Positions 1 through 5,678 of a DNA stretch of 10,012 nt are shown in pieces; position 1 is the first letter of the stretch; each line of letters opens with the position of its first letter. A program made the translations under genes and the position numbers. This DNA is from a bacterium (lineage in GTDB: Bacteria; Atribacterota; JS1; SB-45; 34-128), in NCBI GenBank assembly GCA_018894595.1, contig JAHIPN010000089.1, positions 1 to 10,012 on the forward strand. Direction: 5' to 3'. The notes beneath the pieces were generated by a model, which was given only the letters and a program-made list of their open reading frames with translations, had not been told where the DNA came from and ran no database searches.

Positions 1-199
1 TTATAAGCCATCAGTTTTCCTCTCTTTTCATCGGATAGATTTACCTCTGTTTCCCTGTGTACGCTTCATCTAATAGTTACCCATTTTGATGCAACACTCC
101 GGTATGGGTGGTTGGCTAAACCTTACCCAACAGGGACTTTCACCCTGTAAGAAATATAGAGCTTTCTTGGCGCGTCTTTAGTAAATATTTCCATGTCAC
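1..199 (-). mobile_element. probable 5' part of a group II intron (domain I), running off the left edge
   Basis: Read on the minus strand, this stretch has the look of the 5' non-coding part of a bacterial group II intron. It contains a CCAAGAAAGC...TTTCTTACAGG stem followed by GGTGAAAGTCCCTGT, then CAACCACCCATACCGGAGT, GGGTAAC and GATGAAGCGTACACAGGG, in the order I remember from domain I of ORF-bearing group II introns. The 5' end is taken at a GTGAC near 199, which departs from the GUGYG consensus, so the exact boundary is unsure. No protein-coding frame is visible here. The reverse transcriptase/maturase ORF would lie left of base 1. It sits about 40 bp downstream of the broken methyltransferase gene, on the same strand. 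The call rests on recalled sequence resemblance, not on a covariance search. Confidence 0.55.
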
Positions 200-242
200 A
201 TTCTCTCTATTTTTATAATTGTTTTTAAAAAATCTAAAATTT

Positions 243-928
243 TTACTTATCCGTTTTCTGCATTATTATTAAATGTTTAAATCCTCTCAGATAAAAATTA
301 TACCTCTTCGCTCTTTCATGCCAGATAGGTGTATTTGAGGATTGATTATGTCTTGTAACACATACAAGATCAACTGGTGTGAAATATTTTTCAAGTATAG
401 AATATATTTTAAATCCTACTGGTGTAAATTTTTTCTTTTTTGCTTGGTCTCCAATTAACCAGGCTATATACTTTCCCGCTTTTAAAACCCGATAAGCTTC
501 TTTCGCAACTTTCTCCATTTCTTCAAAAAATACAGGATTTTCACAAGACATTTTGCCAATATTATCAGGATGATCATTATATTTTATATTATCTGAATAA
601 GGTGAATCAATAAAAATAAAATCTACAGTTTCATTATTTAAGGGCAATTTTCTGGCATCTGCTTGTTTTATATCTGCTCGGTAAGGAACTATATCGAATC
701 CTAAAACTTTTCGATTTCTTCTTTACAAACATCAATAGTAGTTCCACTTCCACACATCGGGTCTACTACTAAATCATTTTCTTTAGTATATCTTTGAACC
801 AAATTCCAGAGAATAAACGCAGGTGTTACACCAGAATATTTATTACTTCCGTGTGGCTTATCCCCATAGTTCTGAGTTGGAAAATCCCATAATGTTGTCG
901 TTTCAAATTTAGGTTTTTTAATTATCAT
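243..928 (-). pseudogene. small DNA amino-methyltransferase (M2) of the restriction operon, frameshifted
   Basis: Two open pieces (928-701 and 647-243) are halves of one gene. The first ends shortly after motif I, DPMCGSGTT (residues 56-64). Restoring one A in the AAA run at 715-717 (minus-strand GAAGAAATCG to GAAGAAAATCG) gives one frame of 228 codons. It reads ENRKVLGFDI (motif II), then motif IV FIDSPY (residues 106-111) and a conserved YRVLKAGKYIAWLIGD stretch. The motif I to motif IV order, with no target-recognition domain between, suggests a compact N4-cytosine or N6-adenine methyltransferase using S-adenosylmethionine. The ATG overlaps the endonuclease stop by 11 bp and has AAAGGA nine or so bases upstream, so it is translationally coupled. 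The break could be a true inactivating mutation, a slippage (phase-variable) site or an assembly error. Amino-methyltransferase family membership is confident; target and exact chemistry are not. Confidence 0.8.
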
Positions 929-1604
929 TTTTTAGCAATCCTTTCAAATCTTCTATAAAATATTCAAAGAGTTTTACTTTTTTGCTTTCTTCAATTTCTT
1001 CTTCGGTTAAAACATAACTCCCGTCTAAGTCTACCTCCACAATAGCTCGCCCTTTTTTTGTGGGCTTCCTGTGAGTTAATGTTCCATCTTCATCTGGTGT
1101 AATAAAATAAACTCGGATATGTTTTGTTGCCTCATCTTGCAGAAGTTTAAGTTTCCAGTAACCAGTTTGAGCTATTCTCTCTCTCAAAGTCACTTTACTT
1201 GAAATAACTACTAAAACTTTATAACTACTTGGATTATAAATAATAATATCCACATCGGGCAAATGTAACCCAAATTCCCCATAATCAATGGCTAAGTTTC
1301 TTTTAACCTTACTCAACTCTAATGGTAACTTTACTGATCTTTCCAGTTTATTTCCATTAACTACTTTCAATCCGAGATCTTCAACTTCTTCGGTAATAAT
1401 GAATTGAATTAATTTTTCTAAATTTTTTCCCTTAAATGCCCTCCAACTTTGCTCATGATCTCCACCCTTAGTGGGATTTTTTAGCCAATCTTTTTTATGA
1501 AGTACCTTCGCTTCTTTTAATAATTGTGAAATATGTTTGTGTGCATTATCACCAAATTGTTCTTTCTTTTGTAAATACAATTTTTTTAAATCTTCAAATT
1601 TCAT
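918..1604 (-). CDS. BsaWI-like type II restriction endonuclease
   Basis: The 228-residue protein resembles the BsaWI endonuclease family, in which BsaWI cuts W/CCGGW. Supporting segments are HEQSWRAFKGKNLEKLI (50-66), HLPDVDIII (114-122), which carries the PD of a PD-(D/E)xK core, and ISSKVTLRERIAQT (134-147), where K137 is the likely catalytic lysine. The R141-E142-R143 triplet matches the R-(D/E)-R motif that CCGG-family enzymes use to read the CCGG core, so a CCGG-containing target is inferred. The gene is intact and of the usual size. Its start lies 5 bp after the M1 stop, and its AAGGAG ribosome binding site is made of the last codons of M1 (AAG GAG TAA), so translation is tied to M1. 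It is flanked on both sides by methyltransferase genes. Family assignment is from recalled motifs, and the exact target is not readable. Confidence 0.8.
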   Translation of the reverse strand: MKFEDLKKLYLQKKEQFGDNAHKHISQLLKEAKVLHKKDWLKNPTKGGDHEQSWRAFKGKNLEKLIQFIITEEVEDLGLKVVNGNKLERSVKLPLELSKVKRNLAIDYGEFGLHLPDVDIIIYNPSSYKVLVVISSKVTLRERIAQTGYWKLKLLQDEATKHIRVYFITPDEDGTLTHRKPTKKGRAIVEVDLDGSYVLTEEEIEESKKVKLFEYFIEDLKGLLKNDN

Positions 1605-1609
1605 ACTTT

Positions 1610-3013
1610 TTACTCCTTTAATCCTATTACGATATATTCTATCGGGTAGGCTTCTGAGTTTGCGTGGTGATTACTGGCAAACCTCCCTGTTTTTAAATCC
1701 CTTTTTTGTGGTAATATTTTCGAGGGTATTTTTCTCTTGATTATTCTATCAATAATAAATCCTGAATATTGCAAGCTTTCCGCAAAGACTTCGGCATTTA
1801 GAATATTTACACCTTTCAAACAAGTATCACCAATTACGTAGCAACACCTTCCTCCACTTTTTAAAATACGATAGCTTTCGTCAAACACTTCTTGCATATC
1901 AATAAAAAAAGTTCTTATTTCATTTGCCATTTTTTTATTTTTTTCTAGCATTTTATCGACAATTTCTTGTGCTATATTACTTTTTAACTTTTTATCATTG
2001 CTATATTTGTGCGCAGACCCAATAAATTCTTTTCTATATTCGGTTAAATTATCTGCAAAATCCAGCCAGATAGTGGAAAGTTGATGTAAATCTGCATATT
2101 CGTAGCTGGTTACATAAGGGCTCGAACTAATTATTAAATCTACCTCGTTGTCAGATGTGGGTTGGGTTTTTGCATCTTGTATTTTTATATTTAAGTAGTT
2201 TTCTATATTATTTTTTACTTTTAGGGAAACAATCTGATAAAAACTATTATTTCCTCTTTGCATTTTTTTTAAATGTCTTCTTAACACAATGTGGGGTTTG
2301 GTTGGTTTTTTTTTAAAATCTCTGGTGGGTTTAGTACTTGCCTGAAGCCATATAGAACAATTTTTCAAAATGTGACTAAACGCTATGAGAAAAAAATCCC
2401 GGATTGTTTTATCTTCTTCATTGTAAATTGTTCTTAATATCATTCCTAATTCATTTTTATTTTGTTCGGTAAACCAGTAATTAATTCGCTCTATATGTTT
2501 TTGGGGGATTAGAGGTTCAATATTTGTATTAGGAAATAAATTCTGAGATTGGGAATCTGCTAAAAATTGTAGTTTTCCTAATAAGCATTTTATTTTTTCA
2601 TCAAGATAAGAAGGTTCTATTGGGGTAGATTTTACTTTAGTTATTAGAGAAGATATTTTATTTATATCGGTGCCGCTACCTTTAAAACCTCTAGATATGG
2701 CGGTAACAATAGTAGTTCCGCATCCCATAAATGGATCATCTATATGAGCATTTTCACTAAATATATATTCACCAATTAATTTTTCAACTAATTGGGGGAT
2801 AAATTTTGCCGGATAACGGTGATAGCTATGTGTCCACTTTCCTGTATCAGATGGCTTGTATTCAGCAAAAGTCCAATCTTCATCTATGCTTTTCTCTTTA
2901 AATAAATTTAATATTTCCTCTGGTGATTTGCTTTTTGTTTGCATTGTATTCATATTATAATCCTTTGTAAAATATTTCGTTGCTGTTTCTTTAACCTTTC
3001 GGGATGGAATCAT
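1610..3013 (-). CDS. type II DNA amino-methyltransferase (M1), probable N4-cytosine
   Basis: This 467-residue S-adenosylmethionine-dependent methyltransferase should protect host DNA from the adjacent endonuclease. The visible motifs in order are HSYHRYPAKFIPQ (62-74, motif X-like), DDPFMGCGTT (92-101, motif I), GTDIN (114-118, motif II), SSPY (297-300, catalytic motif IV) and YRILKSGGRCCYVIGD (381-396). About 195 residues separate motifs I and IV, room for a target-recognition domain, and the lysine-rich section near 228-256 lies there. The SSPY form fits N4-cytosine enzymes, and N6-adenine cannot be excluded. The start at 3013 is well supported, with AGGAGG six bases upstream, although Met21 and Met24 also exist. 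An 18-bp palindrome lies just above the ribosome binding site. It is the first gene of the operon, so methylation should precede cutting when the system enters a new cell. Confidence 0.85.
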   Translation of the reverse strand: MIPSRKVKETATKYFTKDYNMNTMQTKSKSPEEILNLFKEKSIDEDWTFAEYKPSDTGKWTHSYHRYPAKFIPQLVEKLIGEYIFSENAHIDDPFMGCGTTIVTAISRGFKGSGTDINKISSLITKVKSTPIEPSYLDEKIKCLLGKLQFLADSQSQNLFPNTNIEPLIPQKHIERINYWFTEQNKNELGMILRTIYNEEDKTIRDFFLIAFSHILKNCSIWLQASTKPTRDFKKKPTKPHIVLRRHLKKMQRGNNSFYQIVSLKVKNNIENYLNIKIQDAKTQPTSDNEVDLIISSSPYVTSYEYADLHQLSTIWLDFADNLTEYRKEFIGSAHKYSNDKKLKSNIAQEIVDKMLEKNKKMANEIRTFFIDMQEVFDESYRILKSGGRCCYVIGDTCLKGVNILNAEVFAESLQYSGFIIDRIIKRKIPSKILPQKRDLKTGRFASNHHANSEAYPIEYIVIGLKE

Positions 3014-3036
3014 TCAAGTCCTCCTAATATTTTTTC

Positions 3037-3054
3037 ATTAATATTTATATTAAT
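3037..3054. promoter_or_regulatory. 18-bp palindrome upstream of M1, possible operator
   Basis: ATTAATAT-TT-ATATTAAT is a perfect 8-bp inverted repeat with a 2-base centre, ending about 12 bases upstream of the M1 ribosome binding site. Many restriction systems bind a C protein or the methyltransferase itself at such a site, but no C gene is visible here, so a self-regulatory role is only an inference. The sequence is entirely A+T in AT-rich DNA, which raises the odds of chance. Confidence 0.3.
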
Positions 3055-3144
3055 CTACGTTTCTCGCCATTTGGATAATATGCTGGTAAATTTTACAAGT
3101 GGTTTTTACCTATTAGCTACTTTTTTTAATTAAAATTAGATATT

Positions 3145-3248
3145 TTTTATAATTATTTCACACGGCTGCGACTACTGTATGGCAATAATCAGGAAAATAA
3201 TTTGAAAAAATTGAAAAAAGTTTGATTTTTTTAGTTATTTAAGAAAAA
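3145..3248. repeat. repeat copy A (about 104 bp), diverged twin of 4641-4743
   Basis: Bases 3145-3204 align without gaps to 4641-4700 with 9 mismatches in 60 (85%). Alignment then continues through AT-rich sequence with one 1-base gap to about 3248. The conserved core includes TTTTATAATTAT, TCACAC, GACTAC and GTATGGCAA, then AGGAAAATAATT. Both copies have the same orientation and lie upstream of a minus-strand gene. Read on the minus strand, the core holds TTGCCATAC and ends near AATAATTATAA, but no canonical promoter spacing was found. No ORF lies within it. Between this copy and 3334 nothing further is recognisable. Confidence 0.7.
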
Positions 3249-3405
3249 TTGTGATTTTGTATAAAACAGACTGTTATCTAAATACTACATTAGTTGTTAA
3301 AAGTCCTTCTTTTTTGGAAGAATATTTTAGAATCAAGGGGACAGACTTTGCTTTTTACCTAGCATAAATGTGGGGAAATAAAAGCAGTCCCCCTTTTCAC
3401 CTGGG

Positions 3406-3438
3406 ATTGCCGCGCCCTGATAAATCAGGTCTCGCAAT
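3406..3438. repeat. REP-like hairpin, ATTGC...GCAAT family
   Basis: Outer arms ATTGC/GCAAT enclose CCTGA-TAAA-TCAGG, giving a two-part stem with a short internal bulge. The GGATTGC...CTCGCAATGACAG layout recalls a dispersed intergenic hairpin type common in many bacterial genomes. It ends with AATGACAG, the same tail as the next hairpin. Confidence 0.6.
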
Positions 3439-3455
3439 GACAGAAAGAGAGATAG

Positions 3456-3475
3456 ATTCCCACTTTCGTGGGAAT
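3456..3475. repeat. REP-like hairpin ATTCCCAC-TTTC-GTGGGAAT
   Basis: A perfect 8-bp stem with a TTTC tetraloop, again followed by GACAG so that the tail reads AATGACAG as in the hairpin at 3406-3438. It resembles the widespread GATTCCCGCTTTCGCGGGAATGAC-type intergenic repeat. There is no T tract on either side, so a terminator is unlikely. Confidence 0.65.
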
Positions 3476-3526
3476 GACAGAGGAGGATAAAAAAAGACTG
3501 TCCCCTTTATGTCCCCTTTGGCTGGT

Positions 3527-4543
3527 TTATTTCATAATATAATATGTTCCCTTTCCTGTAGATCCAACTTTCTCCAGTATACGCATATTTGTTAGAGCTC
3601 CTAAGTCACGACTTGCAGTTTTTTTAATCACCCCGTTTAATTCTCGATATTCCTTATTGGTAATCTTTCCTTTTTCTTTTACATAAATTACAGCTTTTAT
3701 CTGCCTATCGTTAAGTCCTATTTCTTTAAGTCTTTCTTCTGTATAATAATCTTTTCTCATGTAAAGAGAAAATCCAGCAAATTCTTCTTTGAACTCAGGT
3801 TCTGGCAGGTTGGCTTCTTTTAAGGAGCTTATAATTCTTCCTATCCCCGAACCATATTCTTCGATTAATCCGGCAAGATAAAATATATGGACAATAAGAG
3901 GGTTTCTGGCAACTGATGGATGGGTAGTCTTTAGCTGTTCAAGGGTTATTCCTTCCGGAAGTCCTCCAATATTAAAAAACCATATCCAATCGTTAAATAT
4001 CTTAATCTGAGTTTGTACATTGTATTTAAAATAGTCTCTATGAATCACGGAATTTAAGAGTGCCTCTCTAATTGCTTCTAAAGGATAATCCCAGATGTTT
4101 TTTCTGGTTAGCTGTTCTCCGGTTATTTCATATCTTACATTTATGAAATTCTTTATTGCTTCCTCGGCTTCTTCTATTTGTTTAAATAGATTCCCTTCTA
4201 TGCGTCTATCACCTATAATTGTGATTTCATCTTTAAATCTTCCTACTCTTACCAATGCATTAATGAAATATTTCTGAGGATTTTTACCAAAGAGCATTAT
4301 CGCTCCATTAGTTAATTTACCATTGATAATAAGTTTTAGTTTCTCAAAAATAGTCTTTATATCTTCTTTCTCACCTTCGATTCTTAGCCTTCCGCTTCCT
4401 ACGGCCATTCGGATAAATTTTCTGACGGTTTCAGTATCAATTTCATCTAAACTGTAATTTCCGGTAAGTCCGTCCCAGTTTGTACCTTTTATAAAAAAGG
4501 ATCTTAGTTCTTCTCCCTGCATCTCTCTGCTAGTATTCCCCAC
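3527..4543 (-). CDS. ATP-binding (HATPase_c_4) winged-helix protein, N-terminally truncated Schlafen/AlbA_2 type
   Basis: The 338-codon frame matches the C-terminal two thirds of the AlbA_2 plus HATPase_c_4 protein family, putative transcriptional regulators sometimes found in defence islands. RVGNTSREMQGEEL is the usual AlbA_2 exit sequence. The ATPase-like part is marked by YPLEAIREALLNSVIHRDY (153-171, N-box with E160 and N164), NIGGLPEGI (191-199) and EEYGSGIGRI (228-237). A winged helix fills about 270-338. The GTG at 4543 has no convincing ribosome binding site and lies inside the family's conserved sequence. The same frame runs upstream without a start to a stop at 4643-4645. The gene therefore looks 5'-truncated and may be a remnant, or be translated from an internal ATG (codon 8). 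It is on the same strand as the restriction operon but 500 bp away. Its cellular target is unknown. Confidence 0.75.
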   Translation of the reverse strand: MGNTSREMQGEELRSFFIKGTNWDGLTGNYSLDEIDTETVRKFIRMAVGSGRLRIEGEKEDIKTIFEKLKLIINGKLTNGAIMLFGKNPQKYFINALVRVGRFKDEITIIGDRRIEGNLFKQIEEAEEAIKNFINVRYEITGEQLTRKNIWDYPLEAIREALLNSVIHRDYFKYNVQTQIKIFNDWIWFFNIGGLPEGITLEQLKTTHPSVARNPLIVHIFYLAGLIEEYGSGIGRIISSLKEANLPEPEFKEEFAGFSLYMRKDYYTEERLKEIGLNDRQIKAVIYVKEKGKITNKEYRELNGVIKKTASRDLGALTNMRILEKVGSTGKGTYYIMK

Positions 4544-4642
4544 CCGGGTATAATATTTGCCTTTGTAGGATACAGGTAGAGTACTTTTCTTAATCTTTAT
4601 TTGAAGTACATCTTTTTTATTAATTTTAATACAGTCGGGTTT
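4544..4642 (-). other. coding trace: remnant of the AlbA_2 domain end, upstream of the annotated start
   Basis: The frame of the ATP-binding gene continues upstream for 33 codons with family-like sequence (KDVLQIKIKKS, then PVSYKGKYYTRVGN across the GTG). It meets TAA at 4643-4645, just inside repeat copy B. No ATG, GTG or TTG lies in this part. The conserved end of the AlbA_2 domain is therefore present but its first roughly 90 residues are missing. Sequence beyond the repeat shows no recognisable N-terminal AlbA_2 motif. Confidence 0.6.
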
Positions 4643-4743
4643 TTATAATTATATCACACCGTTATGACTACAGTATGGCAAGAATTAGGAAAATAATTGG
4701 GAAAATACGAAAATTTTTAATCTTTTTTGTTATTTTTGAAAAA
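4641..4743. repeat. repeat copy B, diverged twin of 3145-3248
   Basis: It shares 51 of 60 ungapped bases with copy A (4641-4700 against 3145-3204), plus a looser AT-rich extension. To the left of 4641 the two copies lose similarity at once. This is also where coding sequence of the truncated ATP-binding gene stops, so the repeat edge and the truncation point coincide. On the minus strand it contains TGATATAAT, an extended -10-like string, but no -35 at a normal distance. Confidence 0.7.
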
Positions 4744-4802
4744 GCTCCATTATATACCATCTTTTTTATATTCGACAAAAGGTTGGGGAAATCCTGCTTT
4801 TT

Positions 4803-4864
4803 TTAGAGAAAAGTTTTCGGTTGCCGAGAGAGATGGAGTTTGTTCAGCTCGGGATTTTCTCTAA
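4803..4864. other. long hairpin with 10-bp perfect arms, function unknown
   Basis: TTAGAGAAAA (4803-4812) and TTTTCTCTAA (4855-4864) are perfect inverted copies 42 bases apart, with a second nested stem CCGAG/CTCGG (4824-4828 and 4848-4852). It ends 16 bases before the -35 box of the glycosylase promoter. No T run follows on the plus strand, so it is not a clear terminator. It may be a small mobile-element remnant or a structured transcript. I recognise no known riboswitch in it. The rest of 4744-5008 holds only the promoter described next. Confidence 0.5.
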
Positions 4865-4880
4865 CCTTCCTCTTAATTGC

Positions 4881-4910
4881 TTGCTAAAAAGTATAAAAAA
4901 ATGGTAAAAT
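4881..4910 (+). promoter_or_regulatory. predicted sigma-70 promoter of the uracil-DNA glycosylase gene
   Basis: TTGCTA (-35, four of six consensus bases) and TAAAAT (-10, five of six) are 18 bp apart, and TGG directly before the -10 box gives an extended TGn motif. The implied leader is about 90 nt. AT-rich surroundings make it a prediction only. Confidence 0.45.
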
Positions 4911-5008
4911 TATAAAAATTTAAAGATATTTAATTACCTAAAATAATTATTAGTAGTTCTTTTCATTAATATTTACTTCAATAATTAAAATAAAGGGGAG
5001 TAAAATTG

Positions 5009-5596
5009 ATGTCTAAAAATCTTAATCCACTTACCATAGAAGAAGTGGCAGAAGAATGTAAAAGTTGTGAAAAATGTCCTTTGTATCTTTCTCGCACAGA
5101 GGTTGTCCCCGGGGAAGGAAATGCAAAATCTAAGGTAATGTTTATCGGAGAAGCTCCGGGAGAAGAGGAAGACCTCAAGGGTAAACCTTTTGTGGGTAAA
5201 GCTGGCCAGCTTTTAACTAAAATCCTACAATCAGTTGATATAAAAAGAGAAGATATATTTATAACTAATATGTTAAAATGCAGACCTCCGGCAAACCGTA
5301 ACCCCTCTAAAAGCGAGATAGAAACCTGTTTCCCTCATTTAGAAACCCAGATTGCTTTAATCAATCCTAAAATTATTGTTACATTGGGTAATGTCCCCAC
5401 TCAATACTTTTTGGAAACTACCCAAGGGATCACTAAAATTCGAGGCCAGTGGTTTGACTGGTTAGGAGGAATAAAGATATTTCCTATGTTTCATCCTAGC
5501 TACTTATTAAGAAACGAAGCAACTTTCCCGGGCAGCCCTAAAGACTTAACCTGGAAAGATATAAAGACTCTTAAAAAAGCCATGGCTGAACTTTAA
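5009..5596 (+). CDS. type 4 (Fe-S) uracil-DNA glycosylase
   Basis: This base-excision repair enzyme removes uracil produced by cytosine deamination. The 195-residue protein has the family 4 signature. The CEKC pair (C20, C23) with C91 and C107 (spacing 15) forms the four-cysteine set that binds a 4Fe-4S cluster. GEAPGEEED (47-55) is the catalytic motif, followed by GKPFVGKAGQLL (58-69), and MFHPSYLLRN near the end is the second uracil-site motif. Length is normal. ATG at 5009 is preferred over the TTG at 5006 because the AAGGGGAG ribosome binding site (4993-5000) lies eight bases before the ATG. An extra cysteine, C17, precedes the CxxC pair. The gene stands alone and converges with the U32 gene 82 bp downstream. 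Type 4 enzymes are common in thermophiles but are not limited to them. Confidence 0.93.
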   Translation: MSKNLNPLTIEEVAEECKSCEKCPLYLSRTEVVPGEGNAKSKVMFIGEAPGEEEDLKGKPFVGKAGQLLTKILQSVDIKREDIFITNMLKCRPPANRNPSKSEIETCFPHLETQIALINPKIIVTLGNVPTQYFLETTQGITKIRGQWFDWLGGIKIFPMFHPSYLLRNEATFPGSPKDLTWKDIKTLKKAMAEL

Positions 5597-5678
5597 ATTT
5601 AATTATTTTCCCAATTAAAGACTGAAACAATTATTTAAGGAAGAAATATGCAGGAAAATTTAGATGATTTAATAATAT

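Larger units (their letters stand above)
3335..3507. repeat. 173-bp repeat block bounded by a 16-bp inverted repeat
   Basis: The left arm AAGGGGACAGACTTTG (3335-3350) and the right arm AAAAGACTGTCCCCTT (3492-3507) are inverted copies with two mismatches. A further GTCCCCTTT follows at 3511-3519 and a GCAGTCCCCCTTTT at 3384-3397. GGGGACAGACTTT arms of this kind are often seen around small non-autonomous elements and near REP-associated transposases in metagenomic genomes. No transposase is present, so this is best read as a MITE-like or nested REP element. It abuts the 3' end of the truncated ATP-binding gene, whose stop lies about 20 bp to the right. Confidence 0.55.

Noticed and set aside
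1537..1740. Plus-strand 67-codon frame.
   Set aside because: It spans the endonuclease start and M1 end, both well supported, and has no ribosome binding site or family features.
4812..4855. Slight resemblance of the hairpin interior to the conserved part of glmS-type ribozyme RNA.
   Set aside because: Only a few bases agree, key core segments are missing, and the downstream gene is not glmS.
5598..5619. TTTAATT/AATTAAA hairpin after the glycosylase stop as a terminator.
   Set aside because: The stem is all A+T and no T run follows.
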